From NCBI GenBank assembly GCA_000432135.1, contig HF990594.1, forward strand, positions 49,287 through 60,556: a stretch of DNA of 11,270 nucleotides, given 5' to 3'. This DNA comes from Firmicutes bacterium CAG:124. Its GTDB lineage: Bacteria > Bacillota > Clostridia > Oscillospirales > Oscillospiraceae. How positions within the stretch are numbered: position 1 is the first letter of the stretch; each line of letters begins with the position of its first letter. Below, piece after piece: positions 7,271 through 11,270 of the stretch. Position numbers and translations under genes: made by a program. Below the pieces are notes generated by a model, which had not been told where the DNA came from, did not search any database, and saw nothing but the letters and a program-made list of their open reading frames with translations.

Positions 7271-7286
7271 GGCGGTTTGCACCGCC
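7271..7286 (-). other. Hairpin in the leader of the minus-strand hypothetical gene
   Basis: GGCGGT (7271-7276), a TTGC loop and ACCGCC (7281-7286) form a 6-bp stem about 30 bases upstream of the minus-strand start at 7238. The leader is about 105 nt from the predicted transcription start. No T-run follows on the minus strand, so it is not a terminator. It could affect message stability or translation. Confidence 0.3.
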
Positions 7287-7350
7287 CACCTATATGTTAC
7301 GCGCTGGCCGTGGAAACGTCAAGTGCGTTGTCCCGGCCTTTCTGTCTATT

Positions 7351-7379
7351 ATTATATACTAACGTTAGTATAAAGTCAA
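7351..7379 (-). promoter_or_regulatory. Promoter with 18-bp palindromic operator (site O1) for the minus-strand hypothetical gene
   Basis: Read on the minus strand, TTGACT (7374-7379) and TATAAT (7351-7356) are separated by exactly 17 bp. The spacer is largely the perfect palindrome TATACTAACGTTAGTATA (7355-7372). A protein bound there would block RNA polymerase directly. Two close relatives of this palindrome occur at 7460-7477 and 8893-8910. Confidence 0.8.
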
Positions 7380-7399
7380 GGGGGAAAACGAAAATAAAT

Positions 7400-7432
7400 A
7401 AAAAAATTTGCGCCGCCGGGAGGTTTGGCGGC
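7400..7432 (-). terminator. Possible minus-strand terminator upstream of site O1
   Basis: On the minus strand GCCGCC and GGCGGC (arms 7427-7432 and 7412-7417, nine-base loop) form a stem. GCAAATTTTTTT follows. It lies between the divergent promoters O1 and O2 and would insulate the hypothetical gene from read-through. The stem is short and the T-run starts several bases late, so the call is moderate. Confidence 0.4.
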
Positions 7433-7459
7433 ACGGCGCGCCATACGGCGATAAAATTT

Positions 7460-7493
7460 TATACTTGCGTTAGTATTTGCGGCGTGCTATAAT
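7460..7493 (+). promoter_or_regulatory. Promoter and operator (site O2) of the RHH gene
   Basis: TTGCGT (7465-7470), a 17-bp spacer and TATAAT (7488-7493) form a good promoter reading toward the RHH gene. The operator TATACTTGCGTTAGTATT (7460-7477) covers the -35. It matches O1 at all but three of 18 positions. Occupancy would repress the gene, consistent with autoregulation. Confidence 0.8.
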
Positions 7494-7518
7494 GGACGCA
7501 GAAAGGGGGAGCGGGAAG

Positions 7519-7734
7519 ATGGCTGGAAAGTTTGAAACGCCCCGCGGACAGGCCGCAACGGACGCGAAACGAAAGTACAATGAAAAAAGCTATGATCGGC
7601 TTTATCCTATGGTACACAAAGGCAAGAAAGAAACCTATGTTGCCGCGGCGAAAGCGGCGGGAATGTCATTGAATGAGTGGATAGAAACGACGCTTGACCG
7701 GGCGGCAGGGGCCGCGCCGGAAAGCAGGGCATAA
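7519..7734 (+). CDS. Ribbon-helix-helix (Arc/CopG-like) DNA-binding protein, candidate regulator
   Basis: The protein has 71 residues. A basic N-terminal arm (RKYNEKSYDR) leads into a short strand (YDRLYPMVH, 25-33). Helix A (GKKETYVAAAKAAG, 35-48), a turn, and helix B (SLNEWIETTLDRA, 50-62) follow. This strand-helix-G-x-S-helix layout with SLNEWI is typical of small RHH proteins of Clostridia and their mobile elements, which dimerise and bind palindromes through the strand. The promoter -10 ends at 7493, so the ATG at 7519 after a purine-rich GGGGGAGCGGGAAG is the only sensible start; the in-frame ATG nearer 7477 lies upstream of transcription. The operator over its own -35 suggests autorepression, and the same site controls two other genes. 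It could also be an antitoxin, but no toxin gene adjoins it. Confidence 0.75.
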   Translation: MAGKFETPRGQAATDAKRKYNEKSYDRLYPMVHKGKKETYVAAAKAAGMSLNEWIETTLDRAAGAAPESRA

Positions 7735-7737
7735 AAG

Positions 7738-7764
7738 AACGGCGGGCGCAATGCCCGCCGTTTT
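7738..7764. terminator. Bidirectional intrinsic terminator between RHH and lipoprotein genes
   Basis: AACGGCGGGC (7738-7747), a GCAAT loop and GCCCGCCGTT (7753-7762) form a perfect 10-bp stem. T-rich sequence follows it on the plus strand (TTTT), and CTTTTAT follows on the minus strand. It sits between two convergent genes and probably serves both. Confidence 0.85.
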
Positions 7765-7778
7765 GCTATTTGTGGGAA

Positions 7779-8477
7779 TTATTCGGCCTGTTCGTATGTG
7801 TAAGCACCGTCCGCGCCCTGCTTGATGAATCCGGCAGTATCAGCAACGCGCCCGTCGCCGTCGAGGGTCCCATAAACGGGAACTGTCACGTCGGAGCCGT
7901 CAAAAACAATCCCGGTCCCGTCGTCACATTTGATAGTAAAATAGTTGTACCCGCTATCTTTCACGACGCTTTCGGCAAATTCCGCGAAGTTCTCCGCGGT
8001 GAGGTCCGAAAGCTGGGACTTTAGAACGCTGATATATGCGCGCTGACCGATCACGTCGCCGGACCCGCTTTTCACGTCCTCTGTTTTCACGTCGCAATCA
8101 AGCAGAAAGTTATATTGCTTGTATTCCGGGTAAAGAACGTCTTTCCCGTCGCCGATTTCCGCAACCGTGCCGTCGTCGTTCATGGTGACTTCAAGGGAGT
8201 TTGTACCCCAGCGGACTTTATAGGCCCCGTCACTTTCGGAAACGGTATTGATCTTCCCGTCAAGGCCGCAGGACACAAGCGCAATGAAAACTTCATCGGC
8301 CTGTTCGGGGGTGATCTGCATTTCGGCCCGAATCGTGTTCATAGAATCCGGGTAAAAGTCATATTGCGCCGTCAATTCCTCCGATTTTGGCGTGTCGAGG
8401 TTAACCAGCACGTCACCGCAACCCGCAAGGGAGAGGGACAGGACCGCCGCAAGCGCAAGAGCAACAATTTTTTTCAT
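7779..8477 (-). CDS. Prophage lipoprotein of unknown function
   Basis: The protein has 232 residues. MKKIVALALAAVLSLSLAGC is a textbook lipoprotein signal with C20 as the lipidated residue, so the mature protein is anchored on the outer face of the membrane. The mature part begins with an Asp/Glu-rich region. It has a compact unit around ITPEQADEVFIALVSCGLDG, followed by strand-rich sequence (YKVRWGTNSLEVTMNDDGTVAEIGD), then a second domain with DLTAENFAEFAESVVKDSGYNYFTIKCDDG. I do not recognise the family. The start is fixed by GGAGG seven bases upstream; a 49-residue upstream extension would precede the signal sequence and is rejected. It is transcribed away from the repressor-like gene. 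By analogy with phage TP-J34 Ltp, a superinfection-exclusion role is possible. Confidence 0.75.
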   Translation of the reverse strand: MKKIVALALAAVLSLSLAGCGDVLVNLDTPKSEELTAQYDFYPDSMNTIRAEMQITPEQADEVFIALVSCGLDGKINTVSESDGAYKVRWGTNSLEVTMNDDGTVAEIGDGKDVLYPEYKQYNFLLDCDVKTEDVKSGSGDVIGQRAYISVLKSQLSDLTAENFAEFAESVVKDSGYNYFTIKCDDGTGIVFDGSDVTVPVYGTLDGDGRVADTAGFIKQGADGAYTYEQAE

Positions 8478-8563
8478 GTGGAATCCTCCATTCCGCCGCC
8501 CGGCCCGCCGGGGGCTTGTGTTTTTTTGAGGGCCGGACCGCCTGAAAACGCTGGCGTTCTGAC

Positions 8564-8624
8564 CTTTAACACAATTATGAACGGTTGGCGTGTTAAAGTC
8601 AAGAATGAAGCTGAACTTTAACAC
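8564..8624. promoter_or_regulatory. Three CTTTAACAC boxes in the divergent lipoprotein/XRE control region
   Basis: Exact CTTTAACAC occurs at 8564-8572 and 8616-8624, and its reverse complement GTGTTAAAG at 8590-8598. The first and middle copies flank the minus-strand promoter, and the last lies just before the ribosome binding site of the XRE gene. This looks like a multi-site operator for a repressor, most simply the adjacent XRE protein. I could not identify a convincing plus-strand promoter for the XRE gene. Confidence 0.65.
8574..8602 (-). promoter_or_regulatory. Promoter of the lipoprotein gene
   Basis: On the minus strand TTGACT (8597-8602) and CATAAT (8574-8579) are 17 bp apart and read toward the lipoprotein start at 8477. 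A CTTTAACAC-type box overlaps the -35, and another lies just downstream of the -10, so repression is likely. Confidence 0.7.
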
Positions 8625-8641
8625 AGGGCGGAGGAATCAAC

Positions 8642-8887
8642 GTGAAAATATACGACTATAAAGGCCAGAAAAATCTATGCGGAAACCGGGTGAAAGAAGC
8701 ACGCGCCCGGAAGAATATTACGCAAGCCGACCTTGCCGCAAGATTACAGGTGGCTGGCGTGACAATGGAGCGGGACAGCGTTTCAAGAATCGAAATCGGA
8801 ACCCGGTTCGTCACCGATTACGAACTTGCCGTTCTTGCAAAGGTGCTGGGCGTGTCTATGGAATGGCTGACCGAACAGGAAGAATAA
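8642..8887 (+). CDS. XRE/Cro-type helix-turn-helix regulator
   Basis: The protein has 81 residues and a GTG start, set by GGAGG at 8630-8634. It is almost entirely one HTH_3 domain: NRVKEARARKNITQADLAARL (helices 1-2, residues 15-35), then MERDSVSRIEIGTRFVTDYEL (recognition helix and helix 4) and LAKVLGVSMEWL. This matches small Cro/CI-like repressors; no dimerisation or peptidase domain is present. It is divergent from the lipoprotein gene and lies just upstream of the promoter of the transposase gene. Three CTTTAACAC boxes in the upstream region are its likely targets. It could be the phage's Cro-like switch component or an accessory repressor; a longer CI-like protein is not seen in the window. 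Confidence 0.85.
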   Translation: MKIYDYKGQKNLCGNRVKEARARKNITQADLAARLQVAGVTMERDSVSRIEIGTRFVTDYELAVLAKVLGVSMEWLTEQEE

Positions 8888-8892
8888 AACTT

Positions 8893-8926
8893 TATACTTG
8901 CGTTAGTATAGCGAAGCCGTTATAAT
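8893..8926 (+). promoter_or_regulatory. Promoter and operator (site O3) of the IS30-type transposase
   Basis: TTGCGT (8898-8903), a 17-bp spacer and TATAAT (8921-8926) repeat exactly the geometry of the RHH promoter. The operator TATACTTGCGTTAGTATA (8893-8910) covers the -35. It matches O2 at 17 of 18 positions and O1 at 16 of 18. Transposase expression is therefore expected to be co-controlled with the RHH gene. Confidence 0.8.
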
Positions 8927-8932
8927 ATCATT

Positions 8933-8995
8933 GCGGGAACCCCGCGGGAGAATAACGGTTAAAGCCCGCCCAGACCTTACGGAACGGGCGGGCTT
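8933..8995 (+). other. Structured leader of the transposase mRNA
   Basis: Two hairpins lie between the promoter and the start codon. GCGGG-AAC-CCCGC (8933-8945) is at the predicted 5' end. AAGCCCGCCC (8962-8971) pairs with GGGCGGGCTT (8986-8995) around a 14-base loop. The second resembles a terminator without a full T-run (TTATTTA). Such leaders often limit transposase expression, for example by blocking read-through or masking translation. The GGAGG at 9006-9010 is outside the stems. Confidence 0.5.
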
Positions 8996-9017
8996 ATTTA
9001 CTAACGGAGGTTATAAC

Positions 9018-10079
9018 ATGGGACACAAGTTCAGTCATCTTCAAAAGCGCGACCGCTATAAAATCGAAGCATTGTTGAATACAGGGCATAAGCCGCAGGA
9101 AATCGCGGACGAAATACACGTACACGTAAGCACGATATACCGGGAGATACAGCGCGCCCGCATGGTACAGCTTACGACCGATCTTGAAGAGGTTGACAAA
9201 TACAACCCCGACGAAGCCGAAAAGCGATACCGGGAAAACCTTTCGGCAAAGGGTCCGGCGCTGAAAATCGGGAAAGACTTTGAACTTGTGGAGTATCTCG
9301 AAGCCAAAATGCTGGACAAAGACAACCCGCGTTCGCCCGCCGCCGCTCTTGCTGACATAAAGCTGGAGGGCCGGACGTTCAAAACGTCGATATGTGTAAG
9401 CACCTTATACAGCTACATAGAAAAGGGCGTTTTCCTGACCTTGACGAATGCGGACTTGCCGGAAAAGCCGAAACGGAAGCGGAAATATAGAAAGGTGCGG
9501 GAAGCGAAGAGCGCCGCGGCAGGGGATAGCATAGACCGCCGCCCGCCGGAAGTAGACGACCGAAACACGTTCGGGCATTGGGAGGGCGACACCGTTTACA
9601 GCAAAAAAGACGGGTCAAAAGCCCTGCTTGTGCTGACAGAGCGATTGACCCGCCGGGAAATTATCATGCGGATAAAGGACAGGACCGCGGAAAGCGTGAT
9701 TAAAGCCCTTGACCGTATAGAACGGAAATTCGGGGCCGACCTGTTCGCAAAGCTATTTCAGACAATCACGTTTGACAACGGAAAAGAGTTTTCCGACGTG
9801 GAGCGGCTGGAACGGTCCGCCTTGCGTAAGGGGAAGAAGCGGACAAAGGTTTATTTTTGCCACCCGTATTCATCTTTTGAACGCGGTTCTAATGAGTGCC
9901 AAAACAAAATGATTCGGCGGCGCTTCCCAAAAGGAACGGATTTCGGCAAGGTATCAGACGCGGAGGTGGCGAAAGCGGAAGCGTGGGTGAACAACTACCC
10001 GCGGGAAATTTTAGGCTGGCAGACCTCCGAAATCCTGTTTCAAGCCTACCTTGCCGCCCTTGTCACCGCCCCGAAATAA
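9018..10079 (+). CDS. IS30-family DDE transposase, probable phage integration enzyme
   Basis: The protein has 353 residues. An N-terminal helix-turn-helix (FSHLQKRDRYKIEALLNTGHKPQEIADEIHVHVSTIYREIQR) resembles IS30 transposases. The catalytic core follows: FGHWEGDTVYSKKDGS with D191, TFDNGKEF with D253, and RGSNECQNKMIRRRFPKGTDF with E293, so all three acidic residues are intact. I count 39 residues between D253 and E293, a little more than the roughly 33 usual for the family, because of a short basic insert (SALRKGKKRTK). The start at 9018 follows GGAGG and lies downstream of the predicted promoter; an in-frame upstream extension is rejected. It is the last gene before host DNA, and no tyrosine or serine recombinase is visible here. 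A stray IS copy is the alternative, but control shared with phage-region genes argues for an integrated role. Confidence 0.85.
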   Translation: MGHKFSHLQKRDRYKIEALLNTGHKPQEIADEIHVHVSTIYREIQRARMVQLTTDLEEVDKYNPDEAEKRYRENLSAKGPALKIGKDFELVEYLEAKMLDKDNPRSPAAALADIKLEGRTFKTSICVSTLYSYIEKGVFLTLTNADLPEKPKRKRKYRKVREAKSAAAGDSIDRRPPEVDDRNTFGHWEGDTVYSKKDGSKALLVLTERLTRREIIMRIKDRTAESVIKALDRIERKFGADLFAKLFQTITFDNGKEFSDVERLERSALRKGKKRTKVYFCHPYSSFERGSNECQNKMIRRRFPKGTDFGKVSDAEVAKAEAWVNNYPREILGWQTSEILFQAYLAALVTAPK

Positions 10080-10114
10080 AATTTTTTATATTTTTTTCGC
10101 ATTTACTCTTGACA
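10080..10114. other. AT-rich stretch, probable right end of the element
   Basis: After the transposase stop the sequence turns very AT-rich. It ends in CGCATTTACTCTTGACA (10098-10114), which on the minus strand reads TGTCAAGAGTAAATGCG. The composition change to host-like sequence occurs here, and the TG...CA-like tip would suit a transposon end. No inverted partner is found in the window, so the exact boundary is inferred; the left end would lie outside. Confidence 0.4.
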
Positions 10115-11270
10115 TTTGCGCGTTTTTTCGCTGCGTTCCGGCAGATACAGCAACCCCCGCAGACTCGGCGGCAGACAGCGCTCCGCCGTTCCGCTGAGAC
10201 ACGCAGCCAGAATAAACACACCGGAAAAGACCGCCGCGCGGAGCAGCAGCCCCGCCGGATCGCTTTCCAGCTCCGGCAGCAGCTGCGCCGCAAGCGCGCC
10301 GGCCCCGGTGCAGGCCCCGACGCCCAATGCCGCGCCCAGTCGAAGCGGACAGCCGGTGACGATCAGCAGCCGCCGCAGGCTCAGCGTGAAGTTCAGAAGA
10401 TGCGTCGCGGCGAACGCGAAAATATAGCCGCCCAGCCCCCAGCGCGGCAAGAGCAGCACGAGCAGCACCGCGTCCAGCGCCGAGGTAAGCGTGTTATAGC
10501 GCACATTTGCGACCTGCTCGGAAAGTCCCTTCAGCATCCCGTCGGTCAGCGCATCCATGTACAAGACCAGCGCCAGCGGCGCGAACACGCGCAAAAGCTG
10601 ACCAGCCTGTTCGCTCTGGTATAAAATCGCGGTAAGCGGCTCAGCCAGCGCGAACAGCAGTCCTGCCGTGAAGCCAGCGAACAGCAGCCCCGCCCGCAGA
10701 CACTGCCCGGTCACGGAGGCAAGCCGCTCCCGGCGGCCCTGTGCGCGGCAGGCGGCAAGCTCCGGGATCAGAAGATCGACCAGCGCGTACAAAAACGCCG
10801 ACGGCAGCATAAGCGTAGGAAACACCATGCCCATGACCGTCCCGTATGCCGCCATCGCGCCCAGCCGCGTCGCACCAGCCCGCGTCAGCCCCCACGGGAT
10901 GAGGAACTGCTCCAGCGCCCGGAGCGCTGCGCGCAGCAGATCGTTCAGCGCCAGCGGCGCTGCCAGAGCGCCTACGCGCCGGGCCATCCCGGGCGCGTCC
11001 GTCTGCCGGACACCGCGCCAGCTCTGCCGGTAAAGCGCGTAAAGCGCCGCGTCCGCCGCACAGGAGGACAGCAGCTCCCCACCCAGCAGCGCAAAGCAGG
11101 CCCCGGACACAGTCTGCGGCGCAAAACGCAGCAGGAGCAGGCTCAATCCAAGCCCCAGAACACGCTCGCCCGCGTCAATGGCGGTCAGCTGCCAAACCTT
11201 TCCCACAGCGGTCAGGTACCCGCCCAGCACTAACCCCGCACACCCGGCCGGGAGCAGCCCCGCAAGCAGC
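10103..11270 (-). CDS. Host MurJ/SpoVB-like polysaccharide or lipid-II flippase, 5' part beyond the right edge
   Basis: About 388 codons are present, and the frame is open to the window edge, so the N-terminus lies outside. The protein has many hydrophobic helices. It reads like the MOP/MATE flippase superfamily (SpoVB/MurJ-like polysaccharide biosynthesis transporters): LIPWGLTRAGATRLGAMAAYGTVMGMVFPTLMLPSAFLYALVDLLIPELA, then LFAPLALVLYMDALTDGMLKGLSEQ and a LNFTLSLRRL segment. Such proteins move lipid-linked wall precursors across the membrane. Base composition and codon use differ from the phage side (more GC, many gcg/cgc codons), consistent with chromosome. It converges on the transposase. 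Its last residues (KTRKCQE) run into the suspected element end, so the final three codons and the stop may be supplied by the insertion. Confidence 0.8.
   Translation of the reverse strand, partial: LLAGLLPAGCAGLVLGGYLTAVGKVWQLTAIDAGERVLGLGLSLLLLRFAPQTVSGACFALLGGELLSSCAADAALYALYRQSWRGVRQTDAPGMARRVGALAAPLALNDLLRAALRALEQFLIPWGLTRAGATRLGAMAAYGTVMGMVFPTLMLPSAFLYALVDLLIPELAACRAQGRRERLASVTGQCLRAGLLFAGFTAGLLFALAEPLTAILYQSEQAGQLLRVFAPLALVLYMDALTDGMLKGLSEQVANVRYNTLTSALDAVLLVLLLPRWGLGGYIFAFAATHLLNFTLSLRRLLIVTGCPLRLGAALGVGACTGAGALAAQLLPELESDPAGLLLRAAVFSGVFILAACLSGTAERCLPPSLRGLLYLPERSEKTRKCQE

Noticed and set aside
7435..7442. GGCGCGCC palindrome between the divergent promoters
   Set aside because: It is a common GC palindrome in this composition with no second copy in a comparable position.
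10092..10131. Direct repeat TTTTTTCGC at 10092-10100 and 10123-10131 as possible attachment core
   Set aside because: It is short, T-rich and could arise by chance. Both copies are on one side of the element, so they cannot be the two flanks of an integration.
9896..10624. Plus-strand 242-residue open frame across the transposase end and the flippase
   Set aside because: It crosses the prophage-host junction, is extremely Gln/Arg-rich in its second half, and lies opposite a convincing membrane protein.
1..11270. CRISPR arrays, tRNA or rRNA genes
   Set aside because: I saw no regularly spaced repeats and no tRNA- or rRNA-like sequence on either strand.

Overview
The window looks like the right-hand end of an integrated phage (prophage) in a fairly GC-rich Gram-positive gut-type bacterium, most likely a Clostridia/Oscillospirales-like Firmicute, followed by about 1.2 kb of host chromosome. 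The host type is inferred from strong GGAGG-type ribosome binding sites, an LLH-family holin, an endolysin with SH3-like wall-binding repeats, and a SpoVB/MurJ-like flippase. No species can be named from the sequence alone.

Region 1 (1-2979) is the right part of a diversity-generating retroelement (DGR). It holds a reverse transcriptase with YMDD and the DGR-type IGNQTSQ motif. Overlapping it by 16 bp is a 570-residue tail-tip or adhesin-like target protein. This has an N-terminal DUF6273/C-type-lectin-like domain carrying a recognisable variable region, then a fibronectin-III-like domain and further beta domains. The template repeat and any accessory (Avd) gene are not in the window and probably lie just off the left edge.

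Region 2 (2976-6869) is a tightly packed co-directional cassette: a small tail-associated protein, three small membrane proteins, a large modular endolysin (GH73 glucosaminidase, NlpC/P60-like domain, two SH3-like repeats) and an LLH-type holin. A strong terminator closes it. The endolysin gene holds a near-perfect internal ribosome binding site, preceded by a hairpin, that would produce a second shorter enzyme.

Region 3 (6897-10079) holds accessory and lysogeny-type genes in mixed orientation: a hypothetical gene (-), a ribbon-helix-helix (RHH) DNA-binding protein (+), a lipoprotein (-), an XRE/Cro repressor-like protein (+) and a complete IS30-type DDE transposase (+). Three of these genes (hypothetical, RHH, transposase) have promoters built around the same 18-bp palindromic operator, TATACTnnCGTTAGTATA. 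In the second and third the operator covers an identical -35 (TTGCGT) with a 17-bp spacer to TATAAT. This looks like one small regulon, most simply controlled by the RHH protein. A second operator family (CTTTAACAC, three copies) lies between the divergent lipoprotein and XRE genes.

Region 4 (about 10103-11270) is host sequence: the 3' part of a polysaccharide/lipid-II flippase-like gene on the minus strand. The transposase ends about 20 bp from the end of this gene. No tyrosine or serine integrase is visible here. The simplest reading is that the IS30-type enzyme does the phage's integration, under the same control as the RHH gene.
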